A stretch of DNA of 64,000 bases, taken from Nonomuraea sp. SBT364. GTDB taxonomy: Bacteria > Actinomycetota > Actinomycetes > Streptosporangiales > Streptosporangiaceae. Location: positions 43,540 through 107,539 of the forward strand of contig NZ_LAVL01000014.1 of NCBI RefSeq assembly GCF_001083785.1. Direction: 5' to 3'. Below are positions 18,038-27,319 of the stretch, in pieces (within the stretch, counting starts at the first letter, position 1; each line of letters starts with the position of its first letter). The notes beneath the pieces are model-generated. The model was not told the origin of the DNA. It worked only from the letters and a program-made list of their open reading frames with translations, and searched no databases. A program made the position numbers and the translations under genes.

Positions 18038-18643
18038 ATGGACGTGTCACCGCTCTTGAGGGCGGCCGCGGCGTGCGCGTGCGGGCTGGCGCTGGTGGCG
18101 TGCGGCACGCAGGGGCCGGGGACGGCCACCGCGGGGTCGCCTTCGGAGCGGGCCACGGCGGGATCGCCCGCGGGGCCGGAGTCGGGCACGCCCGCCCCCA
18201 CGGCCCCCGCCGACCTGCCGACCAGCACCGCCGAGGTGGCCGTCGAGCGCGGCGGGGCCGAGCCCGCGCTGGTCACCGGGGTGCGCACCGGGCGGCACGA
18301 CGGGTTCGACCGGGTGGTCGTCGACTTCGCCGGCCCGCTCCCCGGCTACACCGCCCAATGGGCCGACGAGCTCGTCCAGGACGGCTCCGGCGAGCCCATC
18401 GACCTGGACGGCGACGTCGCCCTCCACCTGCTGCTCACCCCGGCCGACGCGCACACCGAGGACGGCGAGCCCACCTGGACCGCCGGGCCCGTCGCGGGAT
18501 CGCTGGAGGTCGTCAGCCGCATCGTCAAGACCGGCGACTTCGAGGGCCGCGTCGGCATCGCCCTGGTCATGACGTCGCGGACGCCGTTCCGGGTCAAGGA
18601 GTACACCGGGCCCGGCCGCCTGGTCGTCGACGTGCGACACTGA
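18038..18643 (+). CDS. AMIN-like domain lipoprotein
   Basis: A 201-residue exported lipoprotein. The signal ends at the lipobox LALVAC with Cys22. A Pro/Thr/Gly/Ser-rich linker runs to about residue 60, and the remainder is a single beta-rich domain (VTGVRTGRHDGFDRVVVDFAG, then PLPGY and RLVVDVRH at the end). This pattern fits the actinobacterial AMIN-like domain, thought to bind cell-wall glycans. It lies four bases before the cupin gene and may be cotranscribed with it. No enzyme motif is visible. Confidence 0.75.
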   Translation: MDVSPLLRAAAACACGLALVACGTQGPGTATAGSPSERATAGSPAGPESGTPAPTAPADLPTSTAEVAVERGGAEPALVTGVRTGRHDGFDRVVVDFAGPLPGYTAQWADELVQDGSGEPIDLDGDVALHLLLTPADAHTEDGEPTWTAGPVAGSLEVVSRIVKTGDFEGRVGIALVMTSRTPFRVKEYTGPGRLVVDVRH

Positions 18644-18647
18644 CCTG

Positions 18648-19001
18648 GTGGTGAGAAAGATCGAAGGACCCACGCGGATCCCGGTGCCCGGCGGCAAGAC
18701 CATCGAGGAGCACGTCGGCCGCGTCAACAGCGGCGACGAGGCGATCTCCATCGCCCACATGGTCGCCCCGCCCGGCTGGGACGAGCCCGCCCAGACGCCC
18801 GCGTTCACCGAATACACCGTCGTGCTGCGCGGCACCGTCCGGGTCGAGCACGCCGGCGGCGTCACCGAGGTATCGGCCGGTCAGACGCTCGTGACCGAGC
18901 CCGGCGAGAAGATCCGTTACAGCACCGGGCCCGAAGGGGCCGAATACATCGCGGTCTGCCTGCCCGCCTTCAGCCCCGAGTCCGTCAACCGGGAGGCGTA
19001 G
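18648..19001 (+). CDS. Cupin-domain protein
   Basis: A 117-residue single-domain cupin. The conserved barrel shows as [14 protein letters not shown] (about 45-58) and [15 protein letters not shown] (about 78-92). The usual His pair of the first metal motif is missing (no HxH before the Glu), so it may not bind metal. Starts at GTG 18648 or 18651 are equally possible. It precedes the adenosine deaminase by 17 bases. The substrate is unknown. Confidence 0.75.
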   Translation: MVRKIEGPTRIPVPGGKTIEEHVGRVNSGDEAISIAHMVAPPGWDEPAQTPAFTEYTVVLRGTVRVEHAGGVTEVSAGQTLVTEPGEKIRYSTGPEGAEYIAVCLPAFSPESVNREA

Positions 19002-19018
19002 CCCCATATCATGGGCGG

Positions 19019-20092
19019 ATGAGCCCCACGTACGAGGAGATCCGGCGCGCGCCCAAGGTGCTGCTGCACGACCATCTCGACGGTGGTCTCCGGGCTGAGA
19101 CCATCGTGGAGCTGGCGCGCGAGAGCGGTTACGACCGGCTGCCGGTGAGCGACCCAGACGAGCTGCGGCGCTGGTTCGAGGAGGCGGCCGACTCGGGGTC
19201 GCTGGAGCGCTACCTGGAGACGTTCGAGCACACCGTCGGCGTCATGCAGACCCGCGAGTCACTCGTCCGGGTGGCCGCCGAATGCGCCGAAGACCTGGCC
19301 GCCGACGGCGTCGTCTACGCCGAGGTGCGCTTCGCGCCCGAGCAGCACACCACCCTCGGGCTGAGCCTCGACGAGGTGGTCCAGGCCGTGCTGGAGGGAT
19401 TCCGGCAGGGCTCCGAAGGGCGCGGCATCCGGATCGGCACGCTGCTGACCGCGATGCGGCACATGGCCCGCTCGATGGAGATCGCCGAGCTGGCCGTGCG
19501 CTACCGCGACGTGGGCGTGGCCGGGTTCGACATCGCCGGGGCCGAGGCGGGCTACCCGCCCACGCGGCATCTCGACGCGTTCGAATACCTGCAGCGCGAG
19601 AACGCGCACTTCACCATCCACGCCGGCGAGGCGTTCGGGCTGCCGTCGATCTGGCAGGCCATCCAGTGGTGCGGCGCCGACCGGCTCGGGCACGGGGTGC
19701 GTATCATCGACGACATCTCCGTGGCCGAGGACGGCACCGCCAAGCTGGGCCGGCTCGCCGCCTACGTGCGTGACAAGCGCATCCCGCTGGAGATGTGCCC
19801 GACCTCCAACCTGCAGACCGGGGCCGCCGACTCGATCGCCGCGCACCCGATCGGGCTGCTGCGCCGGCTCCACTTCCGGGTCACGGTCAACACGGACAAC
19901 CGGTTGATGAGCTCGACCAGCGTGACGCAGGAGTTCGCCAAGCTGGTGGAGGCGTTCGACTACGGGTGGGACGACCTGCAGTGGTTCGCGGTCAACGCGA
20001 TGAAGTCCGCGTTCCTGCCGTTCGACGAGCGGCTGGCGCTCATCAACGGCGTGATCAAGCCCGGGTTCGCCCAGCTGAAGTGGCAGCCGTGA
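19019..20092 (+). CDS. add: Adenosine deaminase
   Basis: A 357-residue zinc enzyme converting adenosine and deoxyadenosine to inosine and deoxyinosine. It shows HDHLDGG (about 17-23, zinc histidines), [10 protein letters not shown] with the catalytic Glu region (about 199-208), DRLGHGVR (about 221-228) and [12 protein letters not shown] with the zinc/catalytic Asp pair (about 288-299). Length is standard. Together with cdd, deoA and the purine nucleoside phosphorylase at 29474-30277 it completes a nucleoside breakdown set, though it is in a separate unit. Confidence 0.95.
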   Translation: MSPTYEEIRRAPKVLLHDHLDGGLRAETIVELARESGYDRLPVSDPDELRRWFEEAADSGSLERYLETFEHTVGVMQTRESLVRVAAECAEDLAADGVVYAEVRFAPEQHTTLGLSLDEVVQAVLEGFRQGSEGRGIRIGTLLTAMRHMARSMEIAELAVRYRDVGVAGFDIAGAEAGYPPTRHLDAFEYLQRENAHFTIHAGEAFGLPSIWQAIQWCGADRLGHGVRIIDDISVAEDGTAKLGRLAAYVRDKRIPLEMCPTSNLQTGAADSIAAHPIGLLRRLHFRVTVNTDNRLMSSTSVTQEFAKLVEAFDYGWDDLQWFAVNAMKSAFLPFDERLALINGVIKPGFAQLKWQP

Positions 20093-20700
20093 AACAGGTC
20101 TTCCGGTCCAGGACCGCGTTCGTGCTCGGCTGGGTGTGGGTCGCGTTCGTCGCCTTCAACGTGTGGGACCTGACCGCCCGCTACAACGGCAAGGCGTCCA
20201 TGGTGGCGCTGGCCGTGCTGGGCGTGCTCACCGCGCTCGTCTACGTCGTCGCCATCCGGCCGGCCACCGTGTTCACCGAGGAGGGGCTGGTGGGGCGCAA
20301 CCCGCTGCGCACCACGGTGGTGCCGTGGGCGTCGGTGCGCGAGGTGACGGTCTCCCACTCGATCAACGTCGACCACGGCGAGGACCGGGTCCTGCGGCTG
20401 TGGACGCCGATGAGCTCGGCCCGCGAGCGGGCCAGGGCCCAGCGCCGGGGGCAGGCGGTGAAGCAGCGGGGCAAGTTCAAGACCGAGCCGACGCTGACCA
20501 AGGGGGAGCAGGCCGCCGCGCAGGCGCTGTCCGGCAAGACGCACGCCGACTGGGTGGGCGAGCAGATCGGCGAGCGCGCCGACAAGGCCAGGATCCGCAA
20601 CGAGGAGCCCGGCCCGGTCCGCGCCACCTGGGCCTACGACTCGCTGGCGATCGGCGTCGTGGCGCTGGTGCTGGTGGTCGCCGCCATCCTGGTGCCCTGA
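20089..20700 (+). CDS. PH-domain membrane protein
   Basis: A 203-residue protein with two N-terminal membrane helices (about 10-27 and 38-57) and a bacterial PH-like domain ([21 protein letters not shown], about 60-80, to about 105). An Arg/Lys/Gln-rich cytoplasmic stretch of about 65 residues and a third helix end the protein. The GTG start overlaps the add stop (GTGA). Function is unknown; such proteins are common in actinobacteria. Confidence 0.75.
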   Translation: MKQVFRSRTAFVLGWVWVAFVAFNVWDLTARYNGKASMVALAVLGVLTALVYVVAIRPATVFTEEGLVGRNPLRTTVVPWASVREVTVSHSINVDHGEDRVLRLWTPMSSARERARAQRRGQAVKQRGKFKTEPTLTKGEQAAAQALSGKTHADWVGEQIGERADKARIRNEEPGPVRATWAYDSLAIGVVALVLVVAAILVP

Positions 20701-20709
20701 CCGCCCGGC

Positions 20710-21444
20710 CTACGGGTTGCGGCGGTTGACGAACCGTTCCATGCCCGCCCGGGCGAGCCCGGTGTCCTCGACCTGGCGGGCGGCCTCCGTCTCGATGGCG
20801 AAGGCCCGTTCGACCTCCTCCGCCGAGGGGCGCAGCAGCTTGAGGTGCACCTCGGTGGCGGTGCCCGGCAGTGTCCAGCGGTGCACGAGGCCGATGGCCG
20901 TGTCGACCAGTGTGCCCGGCTCGACGATCTGGTCCAGCAGGCCGAGGGAGTGGGCCTCGGCGGCGCTCAACCGGGCCGAGCCGAGCACCAGCCCCAGCGC
21001 CCGGCCGCCGACCAGGCGGCGCAACAGGTAGCTGGCGGCGTTGGAGATCGACAGCCCGATGTGGTTCTCCGGCAGGAAGTATTCGGCCGACGGGGTGCCC
21101 AGGCGGGCGTCGAAGCAGAGCGTCCACTCCGCCGCGCCGCCCACCGCCAGGCCGTTGACGGCCGCCACCACCGGCACCCTGGTCTCCAGGACGGCCCTGG
21201 TCAGGTCGTGGAAGAGCTCGACCTCCTCGATCAGCGACCGCCCGACGGCCTGGTCGATGTCCTCACCGGCCGAGAACGCCCGGCCGGTGCCCGTGACCAC
21301 GATGCCTCTGGCCCGTCCGCCGTCGCCGTGCTCGCGGACGGCCTCGGCGAGTCGCTCGCGCATGCCGGCGGTCAGCGCGTTGAGCTTGTCGGGCCGCTGG
21401 AGGGTGATCACGGCCACCTCGTCCCGTACGGTCACGTCGATCAT
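20710..21444 (-). CDS. Enoyl-CoA hydratase/isomerase family protein
   Basis: A 244-residue crotonase-fold enzyme of acyl-CoA metabolism. The N-terminus is typical (VAVITLQRPDKLNALT), the first oxyanion-hole region is FSAGEDI (about 58-64), and the second is VNGLAVGGAAEW (about 95-106). The first of the two hydratase glutamates is expected in the latter region and is not clearly present, so isomerase, hydrolase or another crotonase activity is as likely as hydration. Its start overlaps the stop of the acyl-CoA ligase gene by four bases. Confidence 0.85.
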   Translation of the reverse strand: MIDVTVRDEVAVITLQRPDKLNALTAGMRERLAEAVREHGDGGRARGIVVTGTGRAFSAGEDIDQAVGRSLIEEVELFHDLTRAVLETRVPVVAAVNGLAVGGAAEWTLCFDARLGTPSAEYFLPENHIGLSISNAASYLLRRLVGGRALGLVLGSARLSAAEAHSLGLLDQIVEPGTLVDTAIGLVHRWTLPGTATEVHLKLLRPSAEEVERAFAIETEAARQVEDTGLARAGMERFVNRRNP

Positions 21445-22922
21445 GCCTGCTCCTTGTCCACCGGGATCGCACCGGCCCGCTGGTCGGGCCGCATGAGGTG
21501 GCGCTTCTCGATCCGCGCCGAAGGGGTCAGCCGGAAGCCGTCGACGAACTCGACGAACGCCGGCACCTTGAACGGGGCCAGGCGCTGCCTGGCGTGCTCG
21601 GCCACGCTCATGGCGGTCTCCCGGCCCGCCTCGTGGCCCGGCCTGAGCTGGACGAACGCCTTGGGCAGCTCGCCGAACAGGTCGTCGGGGACGGGCACCA
21701 GGGCGACGTTCAGCACCGCCGGGTGCTCGCCGAGCACCCGCTCGACCTCGGCGCAGGAGATGTTCTCGCCGCCCCGGCGCACCATGTCCTTCAGGCGGCC
21801 GGCGTGCCGGATCTGCCCGTCCGGATTGCGTACGCCCAGGTCGCCGGTGTGGTACCAGCCGCCGCGGAAGGCGTGCGCGGTGGCGTCGGGGTGGTTCCAG
21901 TAGCCCTTCATCATGGGCTCGCCGCGGACCAGGATCTCGCCCGTCTCCTCGTCGAGGGTGACCTCCTTGCCGGGCGGCGGCAGCCCCATCGCGCCGGTGC
22001 CGACCTGGTCGCCGGCATCCGGGGCGGACAGCAGGTCGGGGCCGCTCTCGGTGGACCCGTACAGCTCCCGCCAGGGCGCGCCCCAGCGCTCCTCGAAGGC
22101 CCGGTGCAGGGCGGGGGCGATGCCGGAGCACAGGACGAGGCGCATCCTGTTGTGCCGGTCCAGCTCGCCGGGAGGCTGTTTGTACATGAGCAGGGGCATG
22201 CTGCCCAGCACGTACGTGAGGGTCGCGCCGTGCTCGCGGGCCGAGCGCCAGAAGCCGGAGGCCGAGAAGCGGGGGAGCACGACGTGCGGGATGCCGGCCA
22301 TCAGGCACAGGACGGTGGTCCACTGCGGGTCCATGTAGGAGTGGGCCTGGGCGATCATCATGACGTCGTCGTCGCGGGGCTGGATGAGGTCGGCGACGAC
22401 GCGGGCGGTGGTGAGCCAGTAGGCGTGGGTGAGCATGCAGGCCTTGGGGAAGCCGGTGGTTCCCGACGTGTACTGGAAATTCGCGACATCGTCCGCGCTG
22501 GGCGATATCGCGGGTGCCGGGGTGAGGGAGCGGGCGGTGAGGGCGTCCAGGGTGTGTACGGGGCCCGGGATGTGCCGGGCGTGCTCCGGGGTGGTCAGGG
22601 TGGCGACGGCGCCGGAGTCGCGCAGCACGTGTTCCAGGTCGGCCGCCCGGTAGCGGACGTTGACCGGGACGGTGACGGCTCCCGCCTTGAGGACGGCCAG
22701 CCAGCTCAGCGGCCATCCGGGGACGTTGTCCATCATGACGGCCACCCGGTCGCCCGGCCGTACCCCGGTGGCGGCGAGCGCCCCGGCCAGCCGGTCGCTC
22801 TCCTCGTTCACCTGGGCGAAGGTCAGTGAGACGTCGGGGAAGCGGAGGAACTCGCGGTCACCGTGGCGGGCTGCGGCCCATCGGACCAGGGCGGGGATGG
22901 TGTCGGGGGGACGGTCAGGCAT
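21441..22922 (-). CDS. Acyl-CoA synthetase (AMP-dependent ligase)
   Basis: A 493-residue ANL-superfamily enzyme that adenylates a carboxylic acid and transfers it to CoA. The P-loop motif is YTSGTTGFPK (about 150-159), motif A5 is ELYGSTESG (about 286), the hinge region is YHTGDLGVRNPDG (about 376) and the C-terminal domain has GGENISCAEVE (about 397). The late catalytic lysine lies near RIEKRH. It sits between a TetR gene and a crotonase gene, all overlapping, so the three form one acyl-CoA operon. The substrate is not evident. Confidence 0.9.
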   Translation of the reverse strand: MPDRPPDTIPALVRWAAARHGDREFLRFPDVSLTFAQVNEESDRLAGALAATGVRPGDRVAVMMDNVPGWPLSWLAVLKAGAVTVPVNVRYRAADLEHVLRDSGAVATLTTPEHARHIPGPVHTLDALTARSLTPAPAISPSADDVANFQYTSGTTGFPKACMLTHAYWLTTARVVADLIQPRDDDVMMIAQAHSYMDPQWTTVLCLMAGIPHVVLPRFSASGFWRSAREHGATLTYVLGSMPLLMYKQPPGELDRHNRMRLVLCSGIAPALHRAFEERWGAPWRELYGSTESGPDLLSAPDAGDQVGTGAMGLPPPGKEVTLDEETGEILVRGEPMMKGYWNHPDATAHAFRGGWYHTGDLGVRNPDGQIRHAGRLKDMVRRGGENISCAEVERVLGEHPAVLNVALVPVPDDLFGELPKAFVQLRPGHEAGRETAMSVAEHARQRLAPFKVPAFVEFVDGFRLTPSARIEKRHLMRPDQRAGAIPVDKEQA

Positions 22923-23577
22923 GCGGCGGCTCCCAGGGGAAGTCGGGCAGCAGGGAGAAGTCGGGCAGCACGGAGAGGGCGGCGGACGTCGGCGCGCGGA
23001 CGGCGGCCAGGCCGATCGCCACGAACTCGGCGCACACCTGGGCCGGCGTGGAGTCGCCGTCGGGGCGGTACCACTCGCTGGTGCCGGTGCACATCGACAT
23101 CAGGGCCAGGCGGGTCAGCTTCTGGTCGGCGACCCGGAACACGCCTGCGGCGAGGCCGTCGGCCAGTGTGTGCCGCCAGAAGTCCTCGTACGCGTCCCGG
23201 AGCGCGATGACCTCGTCGTGGGCGGTGCTGCCGGGGGTGAGCGAGCGCAGTTCGCCGTCCATGACCCGGGTCGTCATGGGGTTGAGCGCGTGGATGGCGG
23301 TCAGTGAGCCGATCAGCAGCGCCAGCCGTCCGGGCGGGTCCGTGACGCCGCCCAGCATGCGGCGGGTGGAGTCGATGAGGCCCCGGTGCCCGGCTTCCAT
23401 CAGGCCGGCGAGCAGGGCTTCCTTGCTGGAGACGTGGTGGTAGACGCCGGCGTTGGTGAGGTGGACGGCCCTGGCGAGGTCCCTGACGCTCGTCGCGGCG
23501 TAACCCTGCTGGGCGAACAGGCGCACCGCGGCAGTCCTGATCCGCAGGCCGGCGTCGACATCCCGGGCAGTCTTCAT
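22915..23577 (-). CDS. TetR-family regulator of the acyl-CoA operon
   Basis: A 220-residue TetR regulator. The helix-turn-helix is GYAATSVRDLARAVHLTNAG then VYHHVSSKEAL (about 28-58). The C-terminal ligand domain has the short Pro/Gly-rich form seen in KstR2/FadR-like proteins that bind acyl-CoA. The start is ATG 23577, immediately downstream of the palindrome at 23585-23598. The stop overlaps the ligase start by eight bases, so regulator and enzymes share one mRNA and are probably self-repressed, with acyl-CoA as a plausible inducer. Confidence 0.88.
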   Translation of the reverse strand: MKTARDVDAGLRIRTAAVRLFAQQGYAATSVRDLARAVHLTNAGVYHHVSSKEALLAGLMEAGHRGLIDSTRRMLGGVTDPPGRLALLIGSLTAIHALNPMTTRVMDGELRSLTPGSTAHDEVIALRDAYEDFWRHTLADGLAAGVFRVADQKLTRLALMSMCTGTSEWYRPDGDSTPAQVCAEFVAIGLAAVRAPTSAALSVLPDFSLLPDFPWEPPHA

Positions 23578-23584
23578 GGGCCCT

Positions 23585-23598
23585 ACCGAACGTTCGGT
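23585..23598. promoter_or_regulatory. Perfect 14-bp TetR operator
   Basis: ACCGAACGTTCGGT is fully palindromic and lies eight bases upstream of the TetR ATG. The CGAACG...CGTTCG type is common for acyl-CoA-responsive TetR proteins. It also sits 75 bases before the divergent merR gene, so it could affect both. Confidence 0.8.
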
Positions 23599-23672
23599 TA
23601 CGCTGATATTTCGCAGCATAACCTGTAGGGGTGGACTCTGACACCGTGTGAGGCTGTACATCTGGAGAGGTC

Positions 23673-24512
23673 ATGTTCAGCATCGGAGACTTCGCCAGGC
23701 TCGGGCTCGTGTCGGTGCGCATGCTGCGGCACTACGACGCGCTCGGGCTGCTGCGGCCCGCACACGTGGACCCGGCCACGGGATACCGCTCCTACCAGGC
23801 GGCGCAGCTCGCGCGGCTCAACCGGCTCGTCGCGCTCAAGGACCTCGGCTTCACGCTGGAGCAGGTCAAGGCCATCCTCGACGACAAGGTGAGCACCGAG
23901 GAACTGCACGGCATGGTACGGCTGCGCCGCGCCGAACTGGAGGCGCGGATCAGCGCCGACCTGGCCAGGCTGCGCGGCGTCGAGACGAGGCTCCGCAGCA
24001 TCGAGCGGGAAGGCCGGATGGGCACCGACGAGATCATCGTCAAGGAGGTCGCCCCGGTCCGGGTGGCCGAGCTCAGCGCCGTCGCGGCCAGTTATGAGCC
24101 CGAGCACATCGGCCCCGTCATCCAGCCGCTCTACGGGCAGCTCTGCGACCGGCTGGAGCAGGCGGCGGTGACGATCACCGGGCCGAGCATCGCGTACTAC
24201 CTGGAGCGGGAGGACGGGACGGTGCGGGTGCACGCCGCTTTCGCGGCCTCGGCCGAGCTGGGCGGCCACGACGGGTTCCGGGTCGTGGACCTGCCGCGGC
24301 TGGAGGCGGCGGCGACCGTCATCCATCATGGTTCGATGGACCAGGCCGGCACCACCTACCAGGTGCTGGCCCACTGGATCGAGGACAACGGTCACCGCGC
24401 TCTCGACCTGGGCCGGGAGGTCTATCTGCACTGCCCGGAAGACCGGTCCGCGTGGGTGACGGAACTGCAGATCGGGATCGGACCACATGGAGCTGGACGA
24501 ACATCGGGCTGA
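23673..24512 (+). CDS. MerR-family regulator with GyrI-like effector domain
   Basis: A 279-residue regulator. Residues 1-70 are the MerR DNA-binding domain (FSIGDFARLGLVSVRMLRHY, then GYRSYQAAQL). A coiled-coil helix runs from about 75 to 115, and about 120-270 form a GyrI/BmrR-type ligand-binding domain. GGAG precedes the ATG. The stop lies 26 bases inside the sigma-factor gene, so the two are cotranscribed. The family senses hydrophobic or cationic drugs; the ligand here is unknown. Confidence 0.85.
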   Translation: MFSIGDFARLGLVSVRMLRHYDALGLLRPAHVDPATGYRSYQAAQLARLNRLVALKDLGFTLEQVKAILDDKVSTEELHGMVRLRRAELEARISADLARLRGVETRLRSIEREGRMGTDEIIVKEVAPVRVAELSAVAASYEPEHIGPVIQPLYGQLCDRLEQAAVTITGPSIAYYLEREDGTVRVHAAFAASAELGGHDGFRVVDLPRLEAAATVIHHGSMDQAGTTYQVLAHWIEDNGHRALDLGREVYLHCPEDRSAWVTELQIGIGPHGAGRTSG

Positions 24513-25401
24513 GCTGGCCGGCTACTGCTACCGGATGCTCGGATCGGGGTTCGAGGCCGAGGACGCGGTGCAGGAGACGCTGGCCAAGGCGTGGCGGGGG
24601 CGTGACCGGTTCGATCCGGTACGGGGTCCGTTGCGGCCGTGGCTGTTCCGCATCGCCACCAACGTGTGCCTCGACATGCTGCGCGGCGGCCGCCGCCGGG
24701 CCCTGGCCGCCGACCTGGGCCCGGCGGCCGAGCCCGGCGCGTCCCTGGGGGAGCCGCTGCCGGTCGAGTCGTGGATCTACCCGGTGCCCGATCGGCTGCT
24801 CGACCCGGCGGAGCTGGCGGTGTCGAGGGAGACGGTGCGGCTGGCGTTCGTGGCGGCGTTGCAGCACCTGCCGCCGAGGCAGCGGGCGGTGCTGATCCTG
24901 CGCGACGTGCTGAGCTGGTCGGCGGCCGAGGTGGCCGACCTGCTCGGCGCCAGCGTCGCGGCGGTCAACAGCGCCCTGCAGCGCGCCCGCGCGACGCTGC
25001 CCGCCGGTCCCGCCGGTTCTGCCGGTCCCGCCGGGGACGTGGACGAGGGGCTGCTGGCCCGCTACGTCGACGCCTTCGAGCGCTACGACGTCGAGACGCT
25101 GGTGGCGCTGCTGCACGAGGACGCCACGTCGTCGATGCCGCCGTTCGGCTGGTGGCTGCGCGGGCGTGACGACATCCACCGGGTGCTCGCCGCCGCCGGA
25201 GCGCCCTGCGAGGGCTCGCGCCTGGTGCGGACCTCGGCCAACGGCCTGCCCGCGTACGGCCAGTACCTGGACGGCGAGCCGTTCGCCCTCGTGCTCGTCG
25301 AGACGTCGGGCGGCCTGATCAGCGCCATCACCACGTACCTGGACCCCGGGTTGTTCCCGTTGTTCAGGCTCGCCGATGAGTTCCGGCGCGCCGGTTCGTA
25401 G
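24487..25401 (+). CDS. ECF-type sigma factor with SnoaL-like C-terminal domain
   Basis: A 304-residue sigma-70-family factor of the SigG/SigX5 kind. Region 2 spans about 10-65 (YCYRMLGSGFEAEDAVQETL, then PWLFRIATN), region 4 about 118-170 (LPPRQRAVLILRDV, SWSAAEVADLLGAS). A short Pro-Ala-Gly repeat linker (about 172-183) leads to a SnoaL-like domain (about 188-295). In this family the C-terminal domain controls activity in place of a separate anti-sigma factor, and none is seen nearby. It overlaps the upstream merR gene and is followed by a stand-alone GyrI-like protein. Confidence 0.88.
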   Translation: MELDEHRAELAGYCYRMLGSGFEAEDAVQETLAKAWRGRDRFDPVRGPLRPWLFRIATNVCLDMLRGGRRRALAADLGPAAEPGASLGEPLPVESWIYPVPDRLLDPAELAVSRETVRLAFVAALQHLPPRQRAVLILRDVLSWSAAEVADLLGASVAAVNSALQRARATLPAGPAGSAGPAGDVDEGLLARYVDAFERYDVETLVALLHEDATSSMPPFGWWLRGRDDIHRVLAAAGAPCEGSRLVRTSANGLPAYGQYLDGEPFALVLVETSGGLISAITTYLDPGLFPLFRLADEFRRAGS

Positions 25402-25422
25402 TAAGAGATGAAGGAGGCGAAA

Positions 25423-25905
25423 ATGCCACAGATCATCGAATGTCCCGAGCGTCACTACATCGGGATCCGCAAGAGCATCACCATGACGACCTTCCACCTG
25501 GTCGCCGACCGGATCGGCGAGCTGTACGGCTGGCTGGCGGCGCGGGGCACACCGCCGGCGGGCGGGCCGTTCTTCCGCTATCTGGTCATCGACATGGACG
25601 GGGACCTGGTGGTGGAGGCCGGCGTGCCGGTGCACGAGCCGGTGCCGGGCGAGGGCGACATCATCGCCGGCACCCTCCCGGCGGGCCGCTACGTCCAGGA
25701 GACCCACGTGGGGCACCCCGACCAGCTCGTCGACGTCACCGACGCGTTGCTGCGCTGGGCGCGGGAGCAGGGGCTGAGCTTCGCCATGAGCGAGCAGCCG
25801 GACGGTCAGCACTGGGACAGCCGCCTGGAGTTCTACCACACGAACCCGGAGGAGCAGCCGGACATGACCAAGTGGGAGATCGAGCTCCAGTTCGGGCTGG
25901 CCTAG
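25423..25905 (+). CDS. Stand-alone GyrI-like effector-binding protein
   Basis: A 160-residue single-domain GyrI/SOUL-fold protein (ECPERHYIGIRKSITMTTFH at the first strand, repeated beta-alpha-beta-beta units, GRYVQETHVGHP). The ATG at 25423 is chosen because GGAGG lies four bases upstream; an earlier ATG at 25408 would place this site inside the gene. It is third in the MerR/sigma operon and could bind the same ligand as the MerR protein. Its TAG shares the bases CTAG with the stop of the convergent ATPase gene. Confidence 0.8.
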   Translation: MPQIIECPERHYIGIRKSITMTTFHLVADRIGELYGWLAARGTPPAGGPFFRYLVIDMDGDLVVEAGVPVHEPVPGEGDIIAGTLPAGRYVQETHVGHPDQLVDVTDALLRWAREQGLSFAMSEQPDGQHWDSRLEFYHTNPEEQPDMTKWEIELQFGLA

Positions 25906-26013
25906 CGCCAGGCGTCGAGCAGGTCCTCGGGCGTCACGTGCGCGACCCCCTCCACGTCGCATCCGCTGCGGGCGACCGCGAAGAGCGGCGTGGAGGTGTC
26001 AGCGCCGGGCATC
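25901..26013. repeat. 113-bp direct repeat, copy 1 (3' end of ATPase gene)
   Basis: This segment, coding the last 37 or so residues of the ATPase, recurs at 27369-27481 with four mismatches (about 96% identity) in the same orientation. It marks a duplication of the ATPase locus. Confidence 0.95.
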
Positions 26014-27299
26014 TTGGACCGGTGGACGATCAGCTCGCTGAGGTCGTGGTGGTCGAACGGCCGGTTCTCCAGCCACTTGATCGACCCCAGCAAGGTGATC
26101 GTCTTCGCGATCGGCTCACGGTCGGCGCCGACGAGGTCGATCTCGGGGTCGTTGCTCCTGGTCCAGTAACCCCCGACGGCACCCGTGCCGTCGGGCATCC
26201 CCTCCATCCGCCGCAACGACTCCCGCACCAGCGGCTCGACAGCCATCCCCCGCCACGCGGCCCACGAACGCCTGATGCGCTCCAAGGCGAGATCCCCGCG
26301 CCCCCGGTAGACATACGGCAGCCCAGGCTCGATGAAGGACAGCCAGAACCGTAGATGCGCGTCCGTGATGTGGTAGCGCGTCTCCCTGCTCGGCCGGGTG
26401 GACAGCGGCAGCTCAGCCCGGACCATGCGCTTGTCCATCAGGATCTGCAGGCCACGTTTGATCGACGTGCTGGGGATGCCGGCGGCGGCCCTGCTGATGG
26501 AGGAGTAGGTGCGCTGCCCTGAGCCGATGGCCTTGAGCAGCACCCTGGCCTGGGCGTCGGCGGGAAACTCGGCGGCCAACGCGCGCTCCCCGCTCACCGT
26601 CAGCGCGGAGGTCGCGTCGGGGACGGCCGCGTCGAGGAATGTGCGGAGGCTCGCGCCCGCCGGCCACTCGTCCAGGATCATGGGAAATCCGCCGGTGATC
26701 AGGTAGGCGTCCATGGTCTCCGCGGCCGGCAGTCGCAGTCTCTCGGCCACGTCGGCCGGGGTCAGCGGTTCGACGATCATCTCGGAAGCCCGCATGTAGA
26801 AAGGCCGGTCGTACTGGTTGATCGCCTCCATGACCGACAGGTCGGAGCCGATGAGGAGGAGCAGAACCGGGCGGCGGGAGAACTCACGGTCGAAAAGCCG
26901 TTGCAGCCTGCCTTCGAGGTGCGGGTCCTGGGCGATCAGGAAGGGGAGCTCGTCGATGACGACGATGCTGGGTGAGTCCTGAGGGACGGCCTGGGCCAGA
27001 AGGCGCAGTGCGCTGTCCCAGGAGGTGGGAGCCTGCTCGTCGAAGAGCGCCGCCCCGGGCAGCTCCGAGGCGGCGGCGTCGGCGACGAAGCCGGCGAGCT
27101 GCTCGGGGAACGGCTCCTGTGCCGCCGTGTAGAAGAAGCCGGGCACACCTGATCGCCGGATGAACTCCTCCGCCAGCCGGGACTTGCCCACCCGACGGCG
27201 GCCCCGCATCAGGATCGCGCGCCCTGGCCGGTCTCCCGTGCCCACGCGCGCGAGGAAGCGTCCGAGGGAGGCCAGCTCCCGGCTCCGTCCGATGAACAC
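25902..27299 (-). CDS. AAA ATPase with DUF234-type C-terminal domain
   Basis: A 465-residue ATPase of the archaeal-type AAA/STAND group. Walker A is GRRRVGKS (about 33-40), Walker B is IVVIDELP (about 108-115), and a sensor LLIGSDLSVM follows (about 145). A winged-helix region lies around 275-320, and the C-terminal DUF234 nuclease-like region contains DPEIDLVGAD. I chose GTG 27299 because GGAGG lies just upstream and the family N-terminus (FIGRSREL) begins there; the frame extends 14 codons further without support. The role is unknown: such genes are often in accessory or defence regions. It borders a broken paralogue. Confidence 0.82.
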   Translation of the reverse strand: MFIGRSRELASLGRFLARVGTGDRPGRAILMRGRRRVGKSRLAEEFIRRSGVPGFFYTAAQEPFPEQLAGFVADAAASELPGAALFDEQAPTSWDSALRLLAQAVPQDSPSIVVIDELPFLIAQDPHLEGRLQRLFDREFSRRPVLLLLIGSDLSVMEAINQYDRPFYMRASEMIVEPLTPADVAERLRLPAAETMDAYLITGGFPMILDEWPAGASLRTFLDAAVPDATSALTVSGERALAAEFPADAQARVLLKAIGSGQRTYSSISRAAAGIPSTSIKRGLQILMDKRMVRAELPLSTRPSRETRYHITDAHLRFWLSFIEPGLPYVYRGRGDLALERIRRSWAAWRGMAVEPLVRESLRRMEGMPDGTGAVGGYWTRSNDPEIDLVGADREPIAKTITLLGSIKWLENRPFDHHDLSELIVHRSKMPGADTSTPLFAVARSGCDVEGVAHVTPEDLLDAWR

Positions 27300-27319
27300 G
27301 CATACCCTCCAGCAGTTAG

